DNA from: Henckelia pumila
Lineage: Eukaryota; Streptophyta; Magnoliopsida; Lamiales; Gesneriaceae
Assembly: GCF_033568475.1 (NCBI RefSeq)
Contig: NC_133121.1
Span: forward strand, 26,395,374-26,459,373
Direction of reading: 5' to 3'
DNA: 64,000 nt
This document shows, piece after piece, positions 1-11,138 of the stretch; the first letter of the stretch is position 1, and each line of letters opens with the position of its first letter. Below the pieces are notes generated by a model. It was not told where the DNA came from and searched no databases. It saw only the letters and a program-made list of their open reading frames with translations. Both the position numbers and the translations under genes were made by a program.

Positions 1-3000
1 AAGTTCGGTTGTACATTTCATTGTATTTTGAATACTGTATGTATTACATGGGATTGTAATAAAGAAATTGTACATAACTTGAAATAATGATACGTGTATT
101 ATTTACCCAACAATTTGTGAATGATTGCAAGTGATTTTGCTAAGATTGACATTGTTCTAGTTGATTAGTGTTCAACTACTGTAGCTTAGGGATCTTGAGT
201 AAGCCAACTGTAACTGTTTGACTTGTGGTTAGTCTAGGTGTTTTCCTAAGATTGACCTACCTAGTCAGCAGACTAAGTTAGTGCCAACGATGAGTGGACT
301 CATCTAGAGGCATGGGAATATTGTTCGGGTTAGAACATTGGGCTTGTTCTAGGTTGTTTCTTGGGAACAGTAGTCTGACCTTCGTAGGTTGAGACTTTGC
401 GATGATGGGTTTGATCAGGAACCAGGTCTAGTATATGCCGAGGTTTGTGGACTATGACCATGACTAGACGTGATGGGGCGCGACCTAAATCCAGTGTTAC
501 TCTGGGAGTCTTTGTACTTCAGAGGTTGCCTGGAAGCCTTTGTGCTTGAGGGGATGGCGGTGGGAAGGCTACTTAGAGTTTTGGTAACAGTCACAACAGG
601 GTATGACCGTGGTTTGGATATCGAGCTTGATATCAGTGGGTATAAGGTATCGTCTGATTCTGTCAGAGATAATAGGTTGATTTTCTGCTGTGAGAACCAG
701 TCTTGGAGGGATTTCCTTGACAAGTGTGTACTATAAGCGGATAGGTTTTGACCTATGAGATACTGCTAAATGGATCGATCTAGTAGGTAGATGGATCTCT
801 ACCAGCGATGACTAGGGATTGTCATTGGAGTAATGATTAGGGTTTCCTTGTGATAGAAGTTATCTGAGGTACTGGATGAGATGCTGTTTTAAGACTTCGA
901 CTCGAATAGAAGGAATTGCACCATGATGATTGATTTCATCAGTAATGGATTATATCAGATGCTAAGGATTGTACAGAACTATTTAAGGCGCGAGGGAAGC
1001 ATGGCCTATACCCGTGAAGCCTTGGTGGTTGTCCAGGTGGGTTATCGTAGTAAGCTACCTCAGTCTTGAATTGTTGCACAATCTTAGCGAGGGATATAAT
1101 CAGGAGCGTTTCTGGAGATTTTGGGAATCTTTGGGATTCTTTAGGTATAAGTTTTTGGACTTGATTAGCCGTGACGTTCTTTATGAATGAACGAGGCAAT
1201 GGGTAATGAGTCCAGTGATTGCGCTATGTATCATCTGATGCATTCAGAATTAAGCGTATGATTTTTCGTGAGATGGAAATGATCTAGGTTGATAGATCAC
1301 GAGCATTTCTTGGGTTAAGTTCGCCCTAATATTCGATTCCAGTGTACGAGAAAGCTGTCAGTAGTAAGGCGCGAGTTGGTGTCAATAGACTACTAATAGT
1401 TGTTGGTGGTTATCGGGTATAGGTGTGTTGAACCAGAGTGATTTGGGTATTCCAAGTGTTGGGAATAGTAGACTTGTGGCAGTCGAGTCAAAAATATTGA
1501 TCGAGCCACATAGGTTTTGATGATCAGTGGTAACCTGATTTGAGTTTCACTGTTGAGCTAAGTGTGAGCCACTGTAGAATCGATGAGGTCGATTAGTTGA
1601 GCCCAATCAGTGTTGATCAGAGTGTAGCAATTAAGAAATACTTGGGAATTATAGTGCTTAAGGGGAATTGTATCTGGTACAATCTCAGGCAGTCGGCGAT
1701 TTGAGTAATTTAGTCTCTAGGGTCGCCAGAGATGAATAATTCAGGATTTCTATAATCGGGGATGATTGCAATTGGACTAGTTTGGACAAGTTAGGCGATA
1801 ACTTGTCAGTAAAGACAAGCAGGGGAGTTGGTGGTTTCCCAGGATTATGCGTTCTTGTTAAAGAAGAGACTGATATTGATTCCAGAAATTGCTTAGTGAT
1901 AGCAATTGCGTACTCGGGTTGAGTAACGGAGGGGATCAGGATTTCTGCTTCATGTAGGAATTTCCCAACAACAATATCAAGGATGGTCAACAAAGCATTT
2001 GATGAAGTGTTCCGGTGATGACGTCTTAATGAACTGTGGGGTTTTAGATCCAATGAGTGTTGGAAAAGCTAATGGACATTAACAAGGAGACATCAGTGGT
2101 CTGATCGTGATATGTGACATTAGCTAGGATCTAGTTCTCGGGATCTAGCAGGATGTGCCACTAATATATCAGCATATGATGCACGATGCATTTGAACAAA
2201 TCGAGGTAACCGATGATTTAGTCCTCTCAGTGGTAGGGCTGATCATTCCTCTAGGGAGAGAATTGACTGTTGTGAATCCATTGGGATTTAGTTTCCAGGA
2301 TCAGTAAGTTCAACCTTGTGAAGTTGGGATGGGCGACAATGATATCATCAGAGGCTCCATGGTGAGTTGTACTAAGTGCAATGACTGTCGAGTTTCAAGA
2401 TGAAATAGGAAGTGTTTCCATATTTATGTGCACTGTGGAATGTCCCAGCCGAGCATATTGGTGGGAGCTTGTCTTAGTCTTGATGTGTGTATAGTGATTG
2501 CGAGTATGTATAACTACCAGGAGGATGTCCATCGATTGAATTCATGGGTGAATAACCTATGGTCGAGATGATGTAGATCATCAGAGGTGTGATGAATTCC
2601 ATTGCAGTGTATGCATGGCTTCGCAGGCCAATGGTTAAGAGATGACTTAGCGTCATTAGTGGCGAACGATGATAGTTTTCATCAAGGCATAGTGTTGAGT
2701 TATACTAAGAGACATGAACTGTGATTAGTACTAGACTGGATGGTCTGAGTTCCCAGTAATTGCTTTGGGAAGCTTGTTTTGCTTCAGAGTAGCATGGGAA
2801 AGATAATCAGTCTAAGGAATCATGCGAAGGAGTTATGTTGAAGTGTGAATTTGTGGCGACTAAAATTATCTTTGGAAGAATTCGGACTTTGTTGTGTCGG
2901 CTCTGTGTTGGGATTGGTGTTTCCTGACTAGAGATGTTGAGCACTGAGAACTTTTGGAGCCATTAGATGGTTAGATTCCGTTAGTGATTCAACGAATGTC

Positions 3001-3368
3001 GTAAGCCGGTCAGGTTATGACTTGGTCTTCGTCAGTCTAAGATTTTTATTGGGACGACGATCTCGATTGAGTGAATGCTTGTATCCTTCGTAATCAGGGA
3101 GATCGTGGTCAGGATGGAAGATGTATCAGTGTTGAGATACATTAGTGCCAGAGAAGTTCGTTTGTCATCAAGTAACGCATCAATCTTAAGTTGGGAGAAT
3201 ACTAATGCGGTTCAGCATTAATGGAGCTTTTAGGGAGTTCGACAAGAGTCTGAATGTGTCGGAAGCTATTTCGACCAGACACTCAAGAAAGTGTCACTAA
3301 TACGTTCTCGAGGTTCTACCCTAGATTTCGAGGATGAAATCTTTTAAGGGGGGGGGGGGGGGGGAGAA
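1..3368 (+). mobile_element. Tekay-like Ty3/gypsy element, 3' non-coding spacer (partial)
   Basis: No convincing coding frame is present; both strands give only short ORFs. The first 60 bases resemble the stretch just after the pol stop of the complete gypsy element at 36305-44022 (both have 'gttgtaataaagaa' or a close variant). The last 40 bases (atttcgaggatgaaat before a G-rich tract) match that element's pre-LTR sequence. I therefore read this as the region between pol, which lies left of the window, and the 3' LTR. It is about 3.3 kb here against only about 130 bp in the complete copy, so this is a related but distinct family or one with a large extra spacer. The longest antisense ORF (2053 down to 1685) has no motif I recognise. 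Confidence 0.6.
3348..3364 (+). other. Polypurine tract with a run of 17 G
   Basis: Seventeen consecutive G followed by AGAA lie directly before the LTR start TGTAGTGACCCG. This is the expected position of the plus-strand priming polypurine tract of an LTR retrotransposon. The equivalent tract in the complete gypsy copy (42496-42508) has only five G, so the run has expanded here, or its length may be unreliable in sequencing. Confidence 0.75.
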
Positions 3369-5055
3369 TGTAGTGACCCGTATCTGAAATTAGCGATTAA
3401 TGAGTAATTAATCATGTAATCATGTTTTAGATTAATAAAACATGATTAAGGAAATTTCAAATGGATTAACGGAGTCCAGAAATGGAACCAAGACACTCGA
3501 AAATATTCGGGAAGATTCCGAGTCTTAGACAGGATCGGAGGCTCCGAACCTGAGTTCGGATGATCCGAAGTGTCGAAGTTTGGAGGGCCTGAGGTTGTTC
3601 TGGAGGGTAAGTTCGGACGATACGAAGAGGGATCGGATGGTCCGATCTTCATCAGATAAGATAAGATAAGGAAATTATTTGATTGGCTGGAAGTGAGTTC
3701 GAACGATCCGAAGTGATGGATCGGACGGTCCGAACAGTGTCTCGGCCAGGTGTCCGAAGGAGTGACGTCATGAATGACGTAATATCGGGATTGGACGATC
3801 CAAAGTCCCGATCGGACAGTCCAAAGTGCTATCAGGTGACAATTTTCACGGATGCAGAGTACGGACGGTCCAAAGATAGGATCGGACGGTCCAAAGACAG
3901 GATCGGACGGTCCAAAGACAGGATCGGAGAGTCCGAACGTGTTCTATAAAAATGAGGTCTGAGCTCCTCATTTGGTGCGAATTCCGAATTCCTCCCCTTC
4001 TCTCACGTGGCTCTATTTAGGGCTTTGGGTACTCTTATTTTAGAGTTGGAGTAGGGGATATATTCTAGCATAGTCGGACAGTGTTTGACATGATAGCGGA
4101 GCAGTGCTCGTGTAGTGGAGCCGTGCTCGAGGCTGTGGAGCTGCAGCAGGGGTGTGCCCCTAGTTGCGGGATAGTCACCATCAGTGGGCTGAAGACAGAT
4201 GCAGGTATAACTATGACCTTCTTAAATTATTTAGGAATATGCAATAGCTTAGTTAAGGCTTTAAGAGCTTATTGAATGATGCATGAGTATTTGCATTGTA
4301 GAGCTGATGATAGGCTTGAGAACCTAGAGTGGGACTGCTAGGAACTTCCAGTAGTAAGGTACGCAAGTACTGACTGAGATGACCAGCATGGTATATATTA
4401 TATGTGTTGCATGAGTATGTGCTACTTGTTTTATATGTTTTACGGCTTTAGCACATGCATGATTTTACGGTTGACTGCATCTGGTATGATGTGAGTCATT
4501 GACAGTTTCCATCGATGAGGGGTTACTACTTATGGATTCATGTCTGGGGACACTCAGCCCTTAGTTTTGCTATCACTAAGAGTGGCCACGACGGTGGGTT
4601 TTGACGCTATAGTCGGTAGGAGAATATGGGAGCGGCACCGCGGATTAGCTATCCGGCACAACCCTGCATATTCTTGGCGCCCTGAGTATACTGTTTTACC
4701 CTGGTTTTAAATACACTTATGTGTTGCATATATTATATATATCATTGCTTATGTATTGGGCTTAGAGCACACGTCCAGTATTCTCTGTATGTCTGGACAC
4801 CCCATTCCACGGGGCAGGCGTAGGTGCAGGATTGAGCACCAGGAGCTTGGAGTAGCCAGTGACCAGTGAAGACAACAGGATTAGCTGTAGGTTTTATTTA
4901 AGATTATTTGATTGGGTTGTATAATCAAATTTGTTTAACCGGTTGTATTCTGCCGGTCTGCTTTTATTTAAGTCTTCCGCAGCGATTTATGTTAAATGCA
5001 TGCTTAATTTTGCTCTAACTCTGATTAGGTAGTAGATCCGGGTTGGGTCACTACA
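3369..5055 (+). repeat. 3' LTR of Tekay-like gypsy element (family A)
   Basis: The LTR starts TGTAGTGACCCG and ends GGGTTGGGTCACTACA, the same termini as the LTRs at 36305, 42509 and 17806. Its U3 half holds a dense array of TCGGA/TCCGA near-palindromes (3490-3940) followed by a TATA-like CTATAAAAATGAGG near 3945. Three tandem copies of a roughly 21-base unit (gatcggacggtccaaagaca) lie at about 3875-3935. It is about 1.69 kb against 1.51 kb for the complete copy. The element is inserted in the gag of SireA; the right flank is CATAC and the left target duplication is outside the window. Confidence 0.85.
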
Positions 5056-6790
5056 CATACTCTAATCGTGAAATTGCCTTGAAGGTTATGCGAGCATTTC
5101 CCAGAAAATGGGATATCAAGACCATAGCAATGAGAGAATCAAAGGACTTAAGCAAAATAGAGCTTCATGATTTGTTTGCTGATCTCAAAGCCTACGAGTT
5201 AGAGCTCGGAATCAGAACTAAAGAGGAGCCATCTACGTCTAACCCTACTAAAGCTTTTACCTCAACTGTCGCACCTCAACTGATTAAGGAAGCACCATCA
5301 AGAAAGACAGCTGAGCAGATGAGCAATGAGGCAATGTCTATTTTTATTAAGAAATTTGGTAAGTTTATGCATAAGAATCAAACAAAGTTTAATAAACCTC
5401 ACTATAAACAAGACCATACAGACGATGGTCCCTCGTGCTTTAACTGTGGCAAGAAAGGCCACTTTATTGCAGATTGTACCAAGCCCAAGAATGTTGAAAA
5501 GAAACAACACTATGAGAAGAAGAAAGGAAAAGAAGGAAGAAGAACCTTCAAGAAGAAAAAAGAACAAAGAGTGCTAGTTGCTGATGAAGGAAAAAGCAAG
5601 TGGGCAGAAACTGAATCTGAGTCATCTGGTTCAGATAGTTCATTCTGAAGAAAGTGAGGATGAGCAAGTACAGTTCCTAATGGCCAACTCTCAATAGGGA
5701 GATGACGATAATGAGGTATTTGACTTTAACTCATCTGAATTTACACGCGAGGACTTAGTACAAGCACTTAATGACATGATAAATGAGTATCAGAAGCTCT
5801 CTATATCATTCGAGGAAGTAAAAGCAGAAAAAACAAGTCTTATTGACAAGTCAAGAGAATCTAGCTTCTTGTAGCGAAAGATACTTGATAGTCTAAATAC
5901 AAAGCGAAATCTGCTAGCAACTGAGAATGATAACATTAGACGATTATTCCAAGTCACTTTGAATGAAAATCAAAAGTTTCTTAAAAAAATCAACTCTTGG
6001 AATAAATCTTCTACCTCGTTAATTAAGATACATGAGAATCAGAAACAGGCAGGTGACAGAACTGGCCTGGAATATGGTTCGAATGATTGTATTTCTAATA
6101 AGGAAGGTACTCAATCGTACACTGGTAAAGACAATCCTGATGTTATAAGATTTGTCAGATCTAGTACGATATATGAACATAATGAACCAGAGATCAATGT
6201 AGAACAGTCAATACGTTATGAGAGCAAGGCTAAGCACAGAGGGCTGGGTTATGTGGAACCATAGAATCCTCGGAAAGGAGAGACCCATTTCAAACCAAAG
6301 CTGAATAAACAAAGAGAGGGAAACCGATCTAACTTTAGTCAAGCGAGGTTTGAACAAATTCAATCTAAGTACAAGAATCATTGGGTGACACAGTACCAGT
6401 ACTTCAACTGCAGGCCTATTCAAAAGTGGTACAGGCTGAACAACAAAGATCAAAAGTTCAAACAACACATGGTAGTATCTAGACCACACACAAGCACACA
6501 TAAAATCCCTCAACTGATTCACTTTTTGGATGCACACACGGGTAAGCCCATCTGGGTAATTCAAGTGTGGGTCCCAAAAAGACTAATCCAGTTTGGACCC
6601 AAATAAGATAAGGGTAACATATTCATATGTTTATTTTGCAGGAAATAAAATCAGTCGAGAAGAATAAAGTGGTAGAAAAGACTACATGGTATCTCGATAG
6701 TGGATGATCCAAGCACATGACTGGAAACAAAGATTTACTGTCAGAAATCGTATACTACAAAGGACCAAAAATAATCTTTGGTGATAACTC
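5056..6790 (+). pseudogene. SireA gag and start of protease (Sirevirus-like Ty1/copia), broken
   Basis: The translated frames show a copia Gag region (ALKVMRAFPRKWDIKTIAMR, then LHDLFADLKAYELEL), a CCHC zinc knuckle (CFNCGKKGHFIADC, near 5436) and a Lys-rich basic stretch. Glu/Asn-rich coiled-coil-like sequence and a VWVPK motif near 6570 follow. The aspartic protease motif WYLDSG appears near 6690 but is followed by a stop (TGA) where Cys is usual. The N-terminal part was separated by the gypsy insertion ending at 5055. At least one frameshift (about 5645) and several stops make this non-functional. The Sirevirus assignment is my reading of the gag layout and of the pol motifs that resume after the Harbinger insertion. 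Confidence 0.85.
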
Positions 6791-7879
6791 TAAGGGTCCG
6801 TTTGTTAAGGTAGTTTAGGCTGGATAATGGCTGCCAAAATTGGTTTATCATTCATTTGGTAGTATGTGAAAGAAACTAAGGTAATCTATCGTACATGAGA
6901 TTGGGGTGTATGAAGGAGAGTTAAATAAACTCACGTGTGTCGTGTGTATTAATAATCTATCTTTCTATCCTCTACTTTATTCCAACAATACCCCAAACAT
7001 TTTCCGCACAATTGTCGACTTCTTCTCAGATTCGTGTTTAGGGTTTTATTTCTCTCCACGATTTCAGGTAAATCCGATGCTGCGAAATTAAAATCCAAGC
7101 ATATGTGTAGAAGAACTTTAATTCTCTGATACGTTTTTCTCTTCTCTTTTCTAAAATTTCTAGGAAGAGGAAGAACCTCTGCTGCGTAGATACATGTACC
7201 GATAATCTTTGTTCAAGGTATCTCTTTTGAATTTTTTGTTCAGTATTAAGCGTCATGATTTTTTCTGGGTTACAAATTTTCACAAATTATATTTTACACA
7301 ACGTTTGTGGTCTCATGTCAATTTTCTTTATTTTTTGTGATCCTCTTTGAATATATGTTTTAATGAGGGTGAAATTCAAGTGTTTTTCTTTTCTGTCTAC
7401 TATAATCCATCGAAGTAATGAATGATGCTGCTCACTTTTTAGATCATCTGTTACATACGCACTCTGTATTTTGGTGTATATAAAGGCACATTAGACCATT
7501 TTTGTAAAATGCTCTTCACGATCAAATAAGTGAAGACAGTGGCTAATTCATTTTGAAAATAGTCAGAGCTTTTTGGATATACCATTTTTAAAGATTTAAT
7601 ATCAATTTGTATAATATATATTTCATAAGCCCAAAATTCTGGTCAAAATTAGGATTTATGGCCCTTCTAAAAATGATTAAAATATTTGTGACACTTTTTT
7701 ATATGACACTTTACCGAATGCATATTTTAAAGACTTTGTCTTTAAAAAATTAGAAGTTATTTTGTTGTAAATGAGCAGCATGGTTAACTTATTTTTTATT
7801 TATCTAGTGTGAAATATCTTGGAAGATTGGCCAGTATACGTAGGCATATTGTACTTTTTGTGCTGTTGCACCAAATCAT

Positions 7880-9158
7880 GTGTCACTCAATGCTAATGTT
7901 GTTACTTTTGAGACGTTATTGAAAAAAAAAATAGCAAAACGACTCTGTGAGAGGCGTAGAACAGCAGCATTGTACAACATGACCCAAAAAATTAGTATGC
8001 AGATGAATAATTTGCACAGGATTATTAACATAGGATATGTGCAGTGTGTGGTGAACTTAAGACTGAATAGAAATGCGTTCGCACGATTATGTTACTTGCT
8101 AAGTAATGTTGGAGGGCTAGTGGAGTCAAGATATGTGCGTATTGAAGAGAAAGTTGCAATGTTTCTTTTTATTTTGGCTCACCACAAGAAAAACCGAGTG
8201 GTAGGTCATGACTATGTGCTTAGTGGACAAACAATTAGCACCCATTTCCATGAAGTGCTCCGATCAATTCTGATGTTGCATCCTATACTACAAGTAAAAG
8301 CCTCTCCGGTTGACGACACTTGTGGTTCAAGGTAACCTGAACTACCTGTTTACATTTTAATACAAAATAAATGTTCATGTTTTAATCGAAATTCATATTG
8401 TCATTGTACAGGGATGCCTTGGAGCGTTGGACAGAACATATATCAGTGTTAATGTACCAAACATTGACAAGGCATGATATAGAACCAGAAAAGGTACAAT
8501 TTCAGTGAACGTTCTTGGGGTTTGCGATCGTGGCATGAAGTTCATATATGCACTCACGAGGTGGGAGGGATCTGCAGTAGATGCTAGAGTTCTTCGTGAT
8601 GATTTGACCTGTGATGAGACATTTAAAGTTCCTAGAGGTAAGCATAATTTGACATTCTTAATAGAAAAATTCAGAATGTACACTTTTTGAATTAATACGT
8701 TTTTGCTTTCATTTAGGATGTTATTATCTATGTGACAATGGATACGCCAACATCGAGGGATTTTTGAATCCTTTAGACGAGTACGTTACCATAGGGATGC
8801 TTGGGAAAACCGTGAAATTGGTACACAAAATTATAAGGAGTTATTCAATTGGAGACACTCTCAAGCTCGAAACGTGATTGAAAGAACCTTTGGTTTGCTG
8901 AAAAAACGCTGGGCCATACTTCGAAGTCCTTTTTTCTATCCATTCAAAACACAAAACAGAATCATATTGGCTTGTATGTTATTGCATAACTTCATTAGGT
9001 CTGAGATGCCTGATGATCCCCTTGACGAAGCGCCCGACGAGGCTGTGACTCCAACACATGAGATACAAGATGAATTCATAGACAATTTTGAATCATCAAA
9101 TGTGTGGGATATATGGAGGGAGAACCTTGAAATTTTGACGTGGAACAATTACGCTTAA
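7880..9158 (+). pseudogene. PIF/Harbinger transposase (HARBI1-like nuclease), broken
   Basis: Exon 1 (from 7880 to about 8331) encodes the N-terminal helix-turn-helix-like region (RIEEKVAMFLFILAHHKKNR). The next exon begins at 8412 with GCLGALDRTYIS, holding the first catalytic Asp (8430). A second Asp lies in WEGSAVDARVL (8580). After an intron (8638-8716), CDNGYANIEGFLNP follows, then RNVIERTFGLLKKRWAIL with the catalytic Glu at 8880. This gives an intact DDE set. The gene is dead: TGA at 8475-8477 replaces an expected Arg (CGA), and a one-base frameshift lies near 8775. The phase across the first intron also does not resolve cleanly. It would have cut at TAA/TTA-type targets together with the SANT-domain partner encoded downstream. 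Confidence 0.9.
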
Positions 9159-9397
9159 ATTTAATTTTCTGGTGTTCTTATGTTTTCGTATTAATGTAGA
9201 TGTGAATGTATTGACTGGATTTCATTCTTCGTAATTAGTGAACTTTATGGTTGTAAATTCATAGGTTGTATTTTTAATGTGATTTGTTAATCGTAGGTTG
9301 TTCAAGTGTTAATTCATTTGTTAATATTTTAATGTGATTTGCAGCCCAAAACTATGAACAGTATATTGACTTTTGGAGTGTATTTTATGCATTCATC

Positions 9398-10258
9398 ATG
9401 CAAAGTGGAGCCACTGCTAGGAGATGTGTACCCAAGGGAAGAAAAACTGATAAGACTAGACGTACTTGGAGTGAACTTGAAGAAGAGGTTCTTGTTCAAG
9501 CACTGAAAGATGCTTCAACGGAAGTTTGGAAGAGCGGCAACGGATTTCGGCCAGGGTACTTGGGTTTCCTTGAAAGTCGTATGAAAACAGCATTCCCCGA
9601 AGCCAGTCTGCGTGGCAATCCACATATTCACTCCAAAGTTCACGTGTGGAAGAAACTGTTTGGTTCTCTGGTGGCTCTTTTAAATAAGAGTGGAGTGGGA
9701 TGGAATGATACTGAGAAGACGATTGAAGCTACAAATGAAATCTGGGAAGCACTCATTAAGGTAGTCTTTCTTACTCTCACATTTCTTATTACTTAGCACT
9801 GCCAAAATTTATTTTGAGGGTGTCTATGGATTTCTTAGGCGGATAATGTATGCACCCTTAGACACAAGAGGTGGATCTATTACCATGATTGGGCAGAAAT
9901 ATTTGGAAATGATCTGGCAAACGGTGTTACACGTGATAACTTTGTGAGTTCAGTTCAAGAAGTTTTTGCAATGACACCTGACATACCAAGAAATTCAGGG
10001 ATGAGCCTTGAGGATCTGTTTTCTGTTGATGAGGGGGCAGCTAAGTCAATGTCTGTATCTATGACGGCCTCAGCCATGCCGACGTCTTCTGTTAAATCGA
10101 AAGGCAAGAAACGTAAGAAAGTGGATTTCTGGTTTCAACTGCAACCCAAACAACCATGTCATATTATTAACGCATATGAGAAACGTTTATACCAGAAAGT
10201 AAATGAGCAGCATTTGTATATGAGTTATTGTATGAGCTTCATTGAATCCGTATTCTGA
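9398..10258 (+). CDS. PIF/Harbinger ORF, Myb/SANT-like DNA-binding protein
   Basis: Two exons: 9398-9760 and 9839-10258, with a GT..AG intron between. Exon 1 has a Myb/SANT-like trihelix (TRRTWSELEEEVLVQALKDA, then GNGFRPGYLGFLESRM, then VHVWKKLFGSLVALL). Exon 2 continues in frame with ADNVCTLRHKRWIYYHDWAE and a Ser-rich linker, followed by a Lys-rich segment (KGKKRKKVDFW) that may act as a nuclear localisation signal. In this superfamily the SANT protein binds subterminal DNA and brings the transposase to the nucleus. The frame is open through both exons, unlike the transposase gene. The last 40 residues after KKVDFW look atypical and may reflect 3' decay. Whether it is expressed cannot be seen. 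Confidence 0.8.
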
Positions 10259-11138
10259 AAATAATTATTAGAAAGCTTGCAACATATCTGAGGAACAAAA
10301 AAATAATACTAATTATGATTTCACCTAAATTGGGTAGAAGCGTCACGGTATCAAAATTGTGAACTAAATTATGCTATATTTTGCCTCCTTCTGTCATTAT
10401 TCTAAAAATGGGAGCTTCACCATTACTGCGTTCACTTCTAAATCACTTCTAGTTATTTTACAAAAATATTGTGTTTTTATAAATTTCAAACACGACATAA
10501 TAATTTCATTGCAATTTTCAAGACCATCAACCTAACAGATCTGAGAACCAGAGAAGATATATCATTCCTGGACATTATCGATGAGCGAAGATAATTGATT
10601 AAGAGGCTAAGAGAACCATAACCATGTAATAATTCTGCAAAGATTTAATTAACAGCTATATGAACAAAAATTTGTTCGACCACCCTGAATACGATGTGTT
10701 TAACAGCATTTCACATGATCTCAGTTACCTGGAGCAATGTTCACCACACTTGACAAAGTGATGAAGGCTTGATGTCGAAGAAACGAGAGGAATGGTAGAT
10801 CTAAGACACCCTTTACAAGTGCTCCGATAATATTAGGCGAATTATTGGAAGACAGCCGACAAGTGCTCCGATAATACTTTCTCTTCCAAATGAGATATAA
10901 TAATTGAGGGGCTTTATTTTAAAGAAAAGGTGTGATAGGGGCATTTTGGGAATTAAATTATTTTATATACCTATCTCTTAAATTATCATATCAACCAAAT
11001 AACATACACACTAACATATGTTAATAATCATTCCAACCAAAAACATAACTATTCAAATATTATTTAAATTATCCATTACATATCAACAAAATTATCAATA
11101 TCTCGATTATCCCATCTTTCCAACCACACGCACCCTAA

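Larger units (their letters stand above)
6794..11135 (+). mobile_element. PIF/Harbinger DNA transposon inserted in SireA protease
   Basis: Terminal inverted repeats start GGGTCCGTTTGTTAAGG on the left. On the right, read on the minus strand, they start GGGTGCGTGTGGTTGG, and both are followed by GGATAAT-type sequence about 30 bases in. A 3-bp target duplication TAA flanks the element (6791-6793 and 11136-11138), typical of PIF/Harbinger. Removing the element and one TAA joins the copia protease frame without a gap (FGDNSK then GKTVGKGKI), which fixes the boundaries. It carries two genes on the same strand: a broken DDE transposase and a SANT/Myb-like ORF, the usual two-protein set. About 1.1 kb before the first ORF is a leader with no ORF I trust. 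The stretch 10259-11135 is AT-rich subterminal DNA. Confidence 0.93.

Noticed and set aside
1685..2053. 122-residue minus-strand ORF
   Set aside because: No recognisable motif, low-complexity Leu/Ser/Thr composition, lies in a spacer with ORFs of similar length at random.
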